Shown here: positions 8,146-16,669 of the stretch, piece after piece
How positions within the stretch are numbered: position 1 is the first letter of the stretch
Layout of the letters: each line of letters opens with the position of its first letter
Source: JACCSI01 sp035575715
GTDB taxonomy: Bacteria; Acidobacteriota; Vicinamibacteria; Vicinamibacterales; UBA2999
Length of the DNA: 64,000 bases
Assembly (NCBI GenBank): GCA_035575715.1
Contig: DATLXN010000045.1
Span: 1-64,000, forward strand
Direction of reading: 5' to 3'
Notes under the pieces: model-generated
The model's database searches: none
What the model saw: only the letters and a program-made list of their open reading frames with translations
What the model was told of the DNA's origin: nothing
Position numbers and translations under genes: made by a program

Positions 8146-9295
8146 GATCGATGCTCGGGCGGTGCGTCGTTGGCCGGCGGGCGGCGTCGCGATAGGCCTG
8201 GTAGACCGGCGACAACGCAATGTCCCAGCGCCGAGTCAGCGCGTAGTCGCGCGCCGCCTGGGCCATCGAGGCGCGCGCAACCGCGTCATGCAGCACGTCG
8301 CTGGTCACCGCGGCCCAGTGTCTGGCATCGCTGCCCGCACACACCGCACCAGTGACCCCGTCGACCATGTTTTCGCGGGGTCCGCCGCGGTTGCTGACAA
8401 TCACCGGCACGCCCGAGGCCTGCGCTTCGAGCACCACATTGCCGGCGGTGTCCGTCTGACTGGGAAAGACGAACGCGTCAGCCGACGCGAACACCTCGGC
8501 CACCGCGGCGCGTCCGAGCGAACCGGTGAACACCGCTTCCGGACACTGCTGCTGCAGCCACGGGCGCAGCGGGCCGTCGCCCGCGACGATCAGCCGATGC
8601 GCGACGCCGAGCGCACGCAGGCGATACAACAACTCGGGCACCATCTCGAGCCCCTTCTCGCGCGACACGCGACCCACATATAACAGCGCCGGGCAACGCT
8701 CCGAGACGTGCCAGGCGCTACGTAACTGTGAGGACCGACGCGCGGGGCTGAAGAGCTGGGTGTCGACACCGCGCGTCCACAGGCTGATCCGCGACGCACG
8801 CGAGCCAGCCGCCACCAACAGTTCGCGGGTGGCCGACGACGGCACCAGCGTCTGCTGACAGCGTCCATACATCCACCGCATGTACTCGCCCATCCAGTGC
8901 CCGAGTCGGGTCGAGCCACTGAGCAGCGACGTATACGTCGCCAGGTCGGTGTGGAAGCTGCCGACCAGCGGAAGCCCCGTCTTCTTGGCGACCCAGAGTG
9001 CGGCCAGCCCCATCGGCCCAGGTGTGGTCAGATGGAGCACATCAACGTGATCGTCGAGCACCCGCTCCAGGTACTGGCGGAAGCGCGGGATGTACATGCT
9101 CATCTCGCTGTAGAACGGGATCGGCACCGGAAACGACCGCAGTGCGAGGTAGGTCGGGTCGTCGGTGCCGAGCGCCGCAGCGGTGTAAATCCGCGGCTGG
9201 ACATCGGGCGGGGCATGCCCGACCAGCGCCGTCAACGTCGTCGTGACGCCGTTGACCTTGTCGAAGTCGTTGTCGGTGAAGACCGCGACGCGCAT
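8135..9295 (-). CDS. glycosyltransferase family 4, alpha-mannosyltransferase-like
   Basis: 386 aa. The N-terminus MRVAVFTDNDFDKVNGVTTT is typical of GT4 enzymes related to GDP-mannose-dependent alpha-mannosyltransferases. LYVGRVSREKGLEM, VAGDGPLRPWL and TAGNVVLEAQASGVPVIV supply the donor-binding half, with the E-x7-E type element at the end. The ATG at 9295 is chosen because it sits 2 bases after the TAG of the PHP gene; the longer frame to 10039 is an antisense-like extension through that gene. It is the second gene of the PHP-GT4-membrane-GT4 operon. The mannose preference is a family resemblance only. Confidence 0.88.
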   Translation of the reverse strand: MRVAVFTDNDFDKVNGVTTTLTALVGHAPPDVQPRIYTAAALGTDDPTYLALRSFPVPIPFYSEMSMYIPRFRQYLERVLDDHVDVLHLTTPGPMGLAALWVAKKTGLPLVGSFHTDLATYTSLLSGSTRLGHWMGEYMRWMYGRCQQTLVPSSATRELLVAAGSRASRISLWTRGVDTQLFSPARRSSQLRSAWHVSERCPALLYVGRVSREKGLEMVPELLYRLRALGVAHRLIVAGDGPLRPWLQQQCPEAVFTGSLGRAAVAEVFASADAFVFPSQTDTAGNVVLEAQASGVPVIVSNRGGPRENMVDGVTGAVCAGSDARHWAAVTSDVLHDAVARASMAQAARDYALTRRWDIALSPVYQAYRDAARRPTTHRPSIDHAA

Positions 9296-9297
9296 GA

Positions 9298-10245
9298 CTA
9301 GGCGGCGAGCTCCGGAAGGCGAGCCATCGCGGCGGTGAACTCTGGTACCTGCGCGCGCACCGGCGCGGGCCGAGCGACCAGGTCGAACAGCAGGTTTTCG
9401 TTGAACCGCTCTTCGTAGACGAAATGCAGATAGGCGCCGACGAGCGCCAACGAGACCAGCGGCAATCCGAGGATACCGCCAAAGAACAAGGCGTGGGAAC
9501 GCCAATCCAGTGGCTGCCGACCGACGCGAGCCGTTTGATCGATACAGAAATTTCCAGCAAACCGGAACACGTCGGATCCCATCGTCAAGACACTTCCCAT
9601 GCGGCCGCCGACCCGCGCCTTGCCGTCCCACAATCCGCGCATGAACTCCTCGCGGTTGCGCGCGCCGGGCACTTCCGTCCAGGTGCGACCGATGCCACGG
9701 TGCGTATGGGAGTCGCTGCCGCCCAGCCCGATTTTCCCCGCGGCTTCGGCGAGACACTGCGCGGTGCGGTTCTGCACCGCGAGGCGCGAGCCGTTGTTGA
9801 CTTCGAGCGCTTGCACCCACGGCAGCAGCGCCGCCACATGCGGCGCGGTGATCGGCCCGTTGATGCCGGAGGCGACGTGATTGAGCGAGGTGAACAACGA
9901 CTGTTGCCGCAGGTAGGGCATCAGGTCGCGCAGGTCGCGGCGCAGTCGCTGAATTTCGCGGTGCTGATTGAGGTCCATCCCGAACACATTGAGATGCACT
10001 TTCACGCCGTCGTCCGGAAAGACGCCGGTGACCTCGCACCCGACGATTACATCCGGCAGGTGCGACAGGGTCAGCGCGCCGCTTACTTCGTCGTGATCGG
10101 TGATCACGACCAGGTCCATGCCGCGCGCCTTGGCGACGCGATAGACGCTCTCCGGGGTGTTGTAGGACTCGCGCAGGATGTGCTGCAGCGGATAGATCGT
10201 CGAATTGCCCGAGTGTGTCGTGTGGACGTGCGTATCGAGCTTCAC
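9298..10245 (-). CDS. PHP-domain phosphoesterase with C-terminal membrane helix
   Basis: 315 aa from a GTG at 10245, preceded by a strong GGGGAGGGG ribosome-binding stretch. KLDTHVHTTHSG is the first PHP metal motif; VVITDHDEVSGAL the second; LGGSDSHTHRGIG supplies the later metal ligands. PHP domains are trinuclear metal phosphoesterases; here no polymerase or histidinol-phosphatase context exists. Residues ~245-275 contain a hydrophobic helix (ALFFGGILGLPLVSLALVGAYL), so the enzyme is probably membrane-tethered. It heads the four-gene operon, and its position with two GT4s suggests removal of a phosphate from a lipid or sugar intermediate. The ATG at 10362 is less likely since the residues before the GTG lack conserved features. 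Confidence 0.82.
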   Translation of the reverse strand: MKLDTHVHTTHSGNSTIYPLQHILRESYNTPESVYRVAKARGMDLVVITDHDEVSGALTLSHLPDVIVGCEVTGVFPDDGVKVHLNVFGMDLNQHREIQRLRRDLRDLMPYLRQQSLFTSLNHVASGINGPITAPHVAALLPWVQALEVNNGSRLAVQNRTAQCLAEAAGKIGLGGSDSHTHRGIGRTWTEVPGARNREEFMRGLWDGKARVGGRMGSVLTMGSDVFRFAGNFCIDQTARVGRQPLDWRSHALFFGGILGLPLVSLALVGAYLHFVYEERFNENLLFDLVARPAPVRAQVPEFTAAMARLPELAA

Positions 10246-10461
10246 GGCCCCTCCCCTTGGTTCGAGCGGTGCAGCGGCGGCTGGGACCGGCGCTCTCACC
10301 GTCGACAGGAGTGTGAGGTCCGGACGTGTCGTTCTAGTGGCGAAGGTGCGACGACACCGCAAAATCTAGTGGGTGGATGACGACGCGTCCCCGGTCAATC
10401 CGCGTCGTCGCCAAGGGATAGCACCAGTACGGCGGCGTTACGCGGTGTATCGTTGCCGGCT

Positions 10462-12015
10462 ATGACATCCCTCACCCGCCGCGAGTTCACCATCTCGACC
10501 CTGGGCGTCGCGGCTGCGGCGGCCCGTCTTGCCGCGGCGCCGATGCAGGGGACGCGTCCGACCGCACCCCCTGCGGTTACCGCGGCGGATACGCTGGCCG
10601 GACTGACCCTGGCCGAAGCCTCGGCGCGCATCCGCACGGGCAGCGTGACGTCAACGGACCTGGTGAACGCGTGCCTTGCACGTATCGACGCCTACAACCC
10701 CAAGGTGAACGCGTTCATCACCATCACGCGCGAGATCGCGCTGGCCCAGGCGAAAGTGCTGGACGCCGAACAGCGCGCTGGCAAGCTGCGTGGCCCTCTG
10801 CACGGCATCCCGATCGCGCTCAAGGACAACATTGACACCGCCGGCGTCCGCACGACCGCCGCCAGCGCGGTATTCGATGATCGCGTGCCAGCCGAAGACG
10901 CCGAAGTCGCGCGGCGCCTTGCCGCCAGCGGCGCGGTCGTCATCGGCAAGACCAACCTCCACGAGTTCGCTGCGGGCGGGACGTCCGCGACCAGTTATTA
11001 CGGACCGGTGCGCAATCCGTGGGCGCTCGACCGCAATCCGGGAGGATCGTCGGGTGGTTCGGCGGCGGCGGTCGCCACCGACCTCTGCTATGGCGCGCTG
11101 GGCACCGACACCGGCGGTTCCATTCGCACACCAGCGTCGTTTTGCAGTGTCGTCGGTCTGAAGCCGACCTATGGCCTGGTATCGATCCGCGGGATCATTC
11201 CACTCTCGCTCTCACTCGATCACTGCGGACCGATGACGCGGAGTGTGATGGATGCAGCGCTGCTACTCAACGTCCTCGCCGGATACGATCGGCTCGATAT
11301 CGCCAGCGTGGAACGCGCGTCGGAAGACTATGTCGCCGCACTCAAACAGCCGGTCAGCGGTTTCAGAATCGGCATCGCGCGTGCGCCGTTCTTCGATCTG
11401 CTTGACGCGGATGTCGCCAAGGCCATCGATGAGGCGCTACGAACCCTCGCCACGCTGACCAAGAGCCTGTCCGATACGGTGCTGCCTTCGACCCGCGATG
11501 TCAGCGTGACTGGTGAAACCTATGCCTATCACGAGGAGATGTTCATCCGCGCACCGGGACGCTACATGATTCCCACACGTCGGACACTGCAGGGCGGGGC
11601 CAATGCCAAGTCGGCCGAGTACATTCGCGGGCGGTGGCGTCTCGAGCTCCTCCGACGCACCATCGACGACGCCTTCCGCGATGTGGATCTGGTGGTGCTG
11701 CCAACGCGCCGGCGAACGCCGCGCACGGTCGACGCCGCGATCAAACGCGAGGAGACCGACGTGCCGCGCAACCCTGAGCTCGAGAATACGGGAGCCTTCA
11801 ACATCTACGGAATCCCGGCGATTTCGATACCCTGCGGCTTCACGTCGAACGGCCTTCCCGTCGGACTGATGATCGCAGGGCCACGATTCTCGGAGGGCAA
11901 GGTGCTCGCGCTCGCGCACGCCTTTGAGCAGGCGACCGGTTTTCACACCAGGAAGCCGCCGATTCGTCCGGACACCCCGCTGCCGCCGTTGGCGACCACT
12001 CAAGAGGGCGAATGA
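10462..12015 (+). CDS. amidase-signature-family hydrolase with Tat-like signal
   Basis: 517 aa. The Ser-cisSer-Lys triad is visible: Lys121 in ALKDNID, Ser196 in GGSSGGS and nucleophile Ser220 in TDTGGSIRTP, with spacings matching fatty-acid amide hydrolase (75 and 24). It hydrolyses an amide bond; substrate unknown, and no GatB/GatC neighbour is present, so tRNA amidotransferase is unlikely. The N-terminus LTRREFTISTLGVAAAAARLAA has a twin-arginine motif and a hydrophobic stretch, so export by Tat is probable. The ATG three codons downstream of 10453 is chosen because it places RR near the start. It is divergent from the PHP operon (about 216 bases between) and convergent with the gene at 12120. 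Confidence 0.88.
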   Translation: MTSLTRREFTISTLGVAAAAARLAAAPMQGTRPTAPPAVTAADTLAGLTLAEASARIRTGSVTSTDLVNACLARIDAYNPKVNAFITITREIALAQAKVLDAEQRAGKLRGPLHGIPIALKDNIDTAGVRTTAASAVFDDRVPAEDAEVARRLAASGAVVIGKTNLHEFAAGGTSATSYYGPVRNPWALDRNPGGSSGGSAAAVATDLCYGALGTDTGGSIRTPASFCSVVGLKPTYGLVSIRGIIPLSLSLDHCGPMTRSVMDAALLLNVLAGYDRLDIASVERASEDYVAALKQPVSGFRIGIARAPFFDLLDADVAKAIDEALRTLATLTKSLSDTVLPSTRDVSVTGETYAYHEEMFIRAPGRYMIPTRRTLQGGANAKSAEYIRGRWRLELLRRTIDDAFRDVDLVVLPTRRRTPRTVDAAIKREETDVPRNPELENTGAFNIYGIPAISIPCGFTSNGLPVGLMIAGPRFSEGKVLALAHAFEQATGFHTRKPPIRPDTPLPPLATTQEGE

Positions 12016-12022
12016 CGCTGTC

Positions 12023-12068
12023 CCAGACCGCGCGCCGAATAACCAGCGCTCCGGCGCAGAGGGTCTGG
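12023..12068. other. inverted repeat between convergent genes
   Basis: CCAGACC at 12023-12029 pairs with GGTCTGG at 12062-12068, with GC-rich partially complementary sequence between. It lies between the ends of the amidase and the phosphodiesterase. There is no T tract, so a factor-independent terminator is unproven; it may be a 3' protective stem-loop. Confidence 0.3.
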
Positions 12069-12119
12069 CTACCCACAGCCGCCTTCATGTGCTGTTCTGA
12101 GTACCCTGCCGCGTGGCGT

Positions 12120-13463
12120 TCACCTCGCGGACGACGACAGATCTAACGGCTTCGCGGCGACGGGCGAAAGCGTGACACCGAGAATCGACGCGAGGGTCGG
12201 AGCAATCTGGGTCATCCGGATCACGCCTACCGACCCGCGCTTGCCGACCGCGGGGCCGGCAAGAATGAAGGACGCGTGCAGGGCCGGCCGCTCGGGATCG
12301 AAGCCGTGGCCGCCCTTAGTGGTTGCCGGCTTCACAAGCCGATCGTGACCACCGCCGGTGTAGAACCCATCGACAACGTCCACGCCGAAAGCCGCATCCG
12401 GATGCGAACCTTTCGCCCGGAGCCCCTCCATCGTCCAGATCTCGCGAATGCCATGCGCGGGGTCTTTCTTGAGTTGCATCAGCAGCTGCTGAACGCGGGG
12501 GCGATCGGCGGCATCCTTCACAAAGACAAACCCCGACCCGCCGCTGGAGTGAAAGTAGGCCTTCCAGGTCGCCACCTCATTGCGGGCATCCACGGACAGG
12601 AGGCCAGCCTGCTTGAAGGCGGCGTTTGGCTGGAGCTGCGTCGAGACGGGCAGGAAACCGTGATCCGAGACGACCGCGACGTGGGTCCGTCCGCCGCGGC
12701 CGGAGGCCGTCACCAAGTCAAGGATTTCACCGACGTGACCATCGACGCGAGACAGCGTTTGCAGCGCCTCTGGCGATCCTGGACCGAAGTTGTGCTGCGC
12801 GCCATCGAGATCGATGAGGTGCAGGAGCAGAATGTTGGGATCGAAGGTCTTGAGAATGAACGTGCTGAGATCGGTGCGGTCCCGATCGGTCTGCGGCCAG
12901 CCGAAGGGCTTGCCGCGCGCCGACTCGGCGGCGTTGAGGAGGGTCCGCGGCCTCGACAAGGCGCGCAACATCTCGAGCGACTCCGGGTGATTCGATCCAA
13001 TGTACTCGGGCGCCAGGTAGTCCAGGTCCATGCCGATCGTCACTGGCCAGGTCACCGCGGCGGCCGTCAGTCCCCTGGCGCGCACCGCCATTGGCAGCGT
13101 CGGCACTTTGATGGCACTCGCGTACCAGAACCAGGCGCCGCGCGATCGGTTCTCGGGATCGAGAATGCGGTTGTCGTAGATGCCATGGACCGAGGGCTCG
13201 ACGCCGGTGATCAGGGTCGTATGGGACGGGTAGGTCACCGTCGGCAACACACCAACGACGCCGTCCGCCCATACGCCCTCCCTGGCCAATCGCCTCAGGT
13301 TTGGGGTGTGCGCGGCGTTGCCAGGGTCGGTGTAGGCCGAGGGCATGAGCCCATCGATCGAGATCAGGATGACGTGTGGTGCGTCGTTGCCCTGCGCGCC
13401 CACACGGACGAGCACGAGGGCCACAACGGCGCACACCAGGGCGAATCGAGTTCGCAGACACAT
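12120..13463 (-). CDS. secreted NPP-type phosphodiesterase (alkaline phosphatase superfamily)
   Basis: 447 aa with signal peptide (ALVCAVVALVLVRVGAQG). ILISIDGLMP gives the first metal Asp, TVTYPSHTTLITG holds the catalytic Thr (Thr77, aligned to the NPP nucleophile), and HLIDLDGAQHNFGP, VVSDHGFLP and KGGHGFDPE supply the remaining zinc ligands. Nucleotide pyrophosphatase/phosphodiesterases cleave phosphodiester or pyrophosphate bonds outside the cytoplasm. The gene starts 10 bases after the stop of the TonB-dependent receptor at 13474-16368, so receptor and enzyme are almost certainly one transcript, suggesting uptake of the ligand whose phosphodiester this enzyme processes. Substrate cannot be given. 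Confidence 0.88.
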   Translation of the reverse strand: MCLRTRFALVCAVVALVLVRVGAQGNDAPHVILISIDGLMPSAYTDPGNAAHTPNLRRLAREGVWADGVVGVLPTVTYPSHTTLITGVEPSVHGIYDNRILDPENRSRGAWFWYASAIKVPTLPMAVRARGLTAAAVTWPVTIGMDLDYLAPEYIGSNHPESLEMLRALSRPRTLLNAAESARGKPFGWPQTDRDRTDLSTFILKTFDPNILLLHLIDLDGAQHNFGPGSPEALQTLSRVDGHVGEILDLVTASGRGGRTHVAVVSDHGFLPVSTQLQPNAAFKQAGLLSVDARNEVATWKAYFHSSGGSGFVFVKDAADRPRVQQLLMQLKKDPAHGIREIWTMEGLRAKGSHPDAAFGVDVVDGFYTGGGHDRLVKPATTKGGHGFDPERPALHASFILAGPAVGKRGSVGVIRMTQIAPTLASILGVTLSPVAAKPLDLSSSAR

Positions 13464-13473
13464 GTCCGTTTTC

Positions 13474-16368
13474 TTAGAAGCCGAAGCGCACGGCCAGCTG
13501 GAACTGGCGCGCCGTCTCCGCTGCAGTCGGGGTGTTGAAGGTGGCGTTGGGCGTTGGGTTCGGCCCCCAGGTGCGATTGACGTTGGTCGCGTTCAGACGG
13601 TTTCCCAGGTTAAAGGCCTCGAGAATCAGTTCGAACGAGCGGCCGGCGCCAACCTGGATCTTCCGAGCGGCCCTGACGTCCACTGTCAGGTACGACGGCA
13701 GCTCGTAGGAGTTGTAGCCCTGGCCCGACGGCCGGTCGTTGAACACGGTGTCGCCGTTGGTGTCCTGCCCGGTGGTGCCGTTGAACCGGAAGCCATCGGA
13801 TGCGATGATGCGCGACGACAACTGCCAGCCGTTGAGAAGCGCGCCGGCAGCGCCAGACAGCGTTACGTCCGGCTGGAACACGAGCGTCGCCGAGAAACGA
13901 TTCTGCATGTCGAAATCAGAAGGCCCGCGATCGACTTCGGGATCGAGCGGGTCCGACGGCGAGGTAAAGACGCCGAAGCCGATAAAGTCGTTGACAAACG
14001 CCGCGCCGTTCGCTTTCGACAGGTGATACGACAGCTGGAAGGAGTTGCCCGCCGAGAAGCGCTTGGTCAGCACGGCAACCAGACCGTCGTAGCGCTGATC
14101 GCCGGTGGCGGACGAAACGAAAATGTTGCCATAGCGCGGATCCGGCCGGTTCTGAGTGGTCCAGAGCCGACGGCCGTCGGGCAGCGAGCCGTTAGGCGAG
14201 AGGTTGACGTTCACGGCCACTGGCAGGTTGGTGGCCTTGTTGCCCTGGTAGGTCAGCGACAGCGCAAGGTTGCGCGCCAGTTCCTGTTCGAGGGTCGTGA
14301 ACCAGTTAAAGACCTGGATGTCTTCGAAATCTTCCGCCAGCACGCGGACGTCGGAGATCACGCTGACGCCGGTCGGAGGCGTCACTTTGGTCCTGGAGAA
14401 GGCCGGCGCGCCAACTCCGGTCGGTGTGACGTTGACGTTGATGACGTCGCGGCCGTTGCCACGAAGCAACGTGTTGTAGGTCTGCGCCACCACCACGTTG
14501 TAGTAGAGGCCGGCGCCGCCACGAACGACCGTGCGGCCGGCACCGCTGGGATCGAAGGCGAACCCGAGCCGCGGGGCGAAGTTGTTGGCATCCGAAGGAA
14601 AGGCCTGCGTGAGTGGCAGGTCAGGATTGGGATTCGAGTTCGGGCGGCCAAAGTACTCGTAACGCAAGCCGAGGTTGAGCTTCAGCCGGTCGGTGACGCG
14701 AACGTCGTCCTGAATGAAGTATCCCTGGTTGAAGGTCTCGGCCTCGAAGAACTCCGCGCCAATCGACTGCGTGAAGCGCGAGTACGAGTAGGGCCGGCCG
14801 GTGGCCGGATCGATCTCGCGCCGCTCGGTCAACAGAAACTGGTTCAACGGCGTCACGGCTTCACGGACGCCGGCGGCCGCGGACAGGCCACCAAACACGA
14901 ACGAGCCGTTGACGTTCGTCGTCCGCTCGCGGAACGACACCGGCAACAGATCGAAGCCCGCCTTGATGACGTGACGGCCGGTGTTCCAGGTCAGGCTGTC
15001 GACCAGATGGGTGCCTTTCTCCCTGGTCTTGCGGTTGCCATTCGCATTGCCGTTGAAGCTGCCGACGCCGCTGATGTCGATGTTTGGCGCATCAGGGTCT
15101 GCGGCGACGCCGTTCGAAATGCTGCGGGTGGCATACAGAACCCGCGCCTCGTTCACCAGCCGGGAACTCAGCACCGACACGAGCTGCGCGGTGTAGGAGA
15201 ACGGATTCTCGTCGAACCGGGCCGATACCTCACGCGAGATCAGGCCGCCGTTCAGCGGCGATTCGCGGTCGTGATAGTAGTTGTAGCGGAACGAGAAGCG
15301 GTGATTGGCGCCGACCTGCGTGTCGTTGCGCGCCGTCACGGTGTGCGCCCGAAACGTCGACGTGTAGGCGCCAATGCTGCCGACCGGAATGCCCAGCGCC
15401 GCCGCGTTGGCCGGCGTGATGGTCGACACCACGGGCAGATCCTGTGACCACCGCTCGTAGCTGACGAAGTAGAAGGCCCTGTCCCTGACCAGCGGCCCGC
15501 CCGCGGTGCCGCCGTAGTTATAGCGCTCGAACACCGGCTTGGGCGCGGTGGCTGCCAGCAGGAACGGGCGGGCGCTCAGCCAGTCCTGCCTGGTGAAGAG
15601 ATAGGCGGATCCGCGCGTGGCGTTGCTGCCCGAGCGCGTGAACGCATTCTGCAGGCCGCCTGCGACTCGACCGAACTCGGCCGAGAAGTTCGTGACGGTT
15701 TGAAACTCCTGGACGGCTTCCTGGCTGATCACCAGGTTACGCGCGCCACCCTGCAGGTTGTTCGACACCCCGTCCACGTTCATCTGGCGCAGGCCGAGGC
15801 CGCCGTAGACCGTGCTCGGTGTGCCAGTTCCGGAGCCTCCGCTCGAAATCGGCGGCGCGTTCACTCCGGGCTGCAGGACGAAGAAGTCCAGAATGCTCCG
15901 GCCAATCGTCGGGACGGCCCGGACCGTGCGTTCGTCGTAGGTATTGCTCTGCACGGTGCGGCCGACTTCAATCGCGGGTTGTTCGGCGGTCACCTGGATT
16001 GATTCCGTGAACGCTGAGGAAGGCACCGAAAACTCGACCGTGAGCACCTGCCCCGCGCGAAGCGAGATGCCCGTGCGACTCATGGCCGGGCGGCCGGGCG
16101 CTTCCGCGAACACGACATACTCGCCCGGCGGCAGAAGCGGCATGCCGTAGCGGCCCGAATCATCGCTGGTGACAGACCGTTCATAGCCGGTGCCGGCGTT
16201 GAAGGCGCGAACGGTCGCGCCAGGCACCGGCGTGGCGTCGGTCTGCATGCGGACGACGCCTTCGATAATGCCGTCGAGCGCCTGTCCCTGGGCAAAGGCC
16301 GGTCGCGAGCCCAGGGCCACCAAGGCCACGAGCGTCACCACGAGAATGAGTCGAACGTGCACGTGCAT
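13474..16368 (-). CDS. TonB-dependent receptor, Oar-like, coupled to a phosphodiesterase
   Basis: 964 aa from the ATG at 16368, which follows a good CAGGAGACACCC ribosome-binding site and begins a signal peptide ending PAFAQ. The longer frame to 16755 adds Arg-rich residues and is rejected. A carboxypeptidase-regulatory-like domain (VRMQTDATPVPGATVRAF...LLPPGEYVVFAE) precedes a plug with VPTIGRSILDFFVLQPGV and the barrel, ending QFQLAVRFGF. Plug motifs such as EFQTVTNFSAEFGRVAGG are typical of the acidobacterial expansion of this family. Ligand unknown; the NPP enzyme 10 bases downstream points to a phosphodiester-containing substrate. Confidence 0.92.
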   Translation of the reverse strand: MHVHVRLILVVTLVALVALGSRPAFAQGQALDGIIEGVVRMQTDATPVPGATVRAFNAGTGYERSVTSDDSGRYGMPLLPPGEYVVFAEAPGRPAMSRTGISLRAGQVLTVEFSVPSSAFTESIQVTAEQPAIEVGRTVQSNTYDERTVRAVPTIGRSILDFFVLQPGVNAPPISSGGSGTGTPSTVYGGLGLRQMNVDGVSNNLQGGARNLVISQEAVQEFQTVTNFSAEFGRVAGGLQNAFTRSGSNATRGSAYLFTRQDWLSARPFLLAATAPKPVFERYNYGGTAGGPLVRDRAFYFVSYERWSQDLPVVSTITPANAAALGIPVGSIGAYTSTFRAHTVTARNDTQVGANHRFSFRYNYYHDRESPLNGGLISREVSARFDENPFSYTAQLVSVLSSRLVNEARVLYATRSISNGVAADPDAPNIDISGVGSFNGNANGNRKTREKGTHLVDSLTWNTGRHVIKAGFDLLPVSFRERTTNVNGSFVFGGLSAAAGVREAVTPLNQFLLTERREIDPATGRPYSYSRFTQSIGAEFFEAETFNQGYFIQDDVRVTDRLKLNLGLRYEYFGRPNSNPNPDLPLTQAFPSDANNFAPRLGFAFDPSGAGRTVVRGGAGLYYNVVVAQTYNTLLRGNGRDVINVNVTPTGVGAPAFSRTKVTPPTGVSVISDVRVLAEDFEDIQVFNWFTTLEQELARNLALSLTYQGNKATNLPVAVNVNLSPNGSLPDGRRLWTTQNRPDPRYGNIFVSSATGDQRYDGLVAVLTKRFSAGNSFQLSYHLSKANGAAFVNDFIGFGVFTSPSDPLDPEVDRGPSDFDMQNRFSATLVFQPDVTLSGAAGALLNGWQLSSRIIASDGFRFNGTTGQDTNGDTVFNDRPSGQGYNSYELPSYLTVDVRAARKIQVGAGRSFELILEAFNLGNRLNATNVNRTWGPNPTPNATFNTPTAAETARQFQLAVRFGF

Positions 16369-16669
16369 GGGTGTCTCCTGAAGGACCAAAAGCTGGTCCA
16401 TCCATTCAGCACCATCCTCGTAACAAAGGGATGACTCACCCGCGACAACCCTGTGACGGCGCAAGAGTTTACGCAGTCGTCGTCGCCGCAGCACGGTCAG
16501 GCGCGAACGGCCGCCGCGGTCGGCGCGTCGGCCACCGTTCGAACGGCGCGCACGGCGGTAGACGGCGTCGATGCACCACTGGCCGATCTCTCTCAGGCCC
16601 GCCTCAAGACGGACCGCAAATACCGTAAGGAGCTCCTGCGGGAAGGTGTTCGTAAAAAGCGCGTAGGTC
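16369..16669. other. intergenic, leader of the receptor at 13474
   Basis: About 300 bases between the receptor start and the end of the serine hydrolase. Frames crossing it are Arg-rich and unlike the neighbouring proteins. It presumably carries the promoter of the receptor-phosphodiesterase operon; I cannot place -35/-10 boxes with confidence. Confidence 0.35.

Noticed and set aside
13345..15447. 700-codon plus-strand frame
   Set aside because: It runs antisense to the receptor at 13474-16368 and has His/Arg/Val-rich composition without domains; it is a GC-driven shadow.
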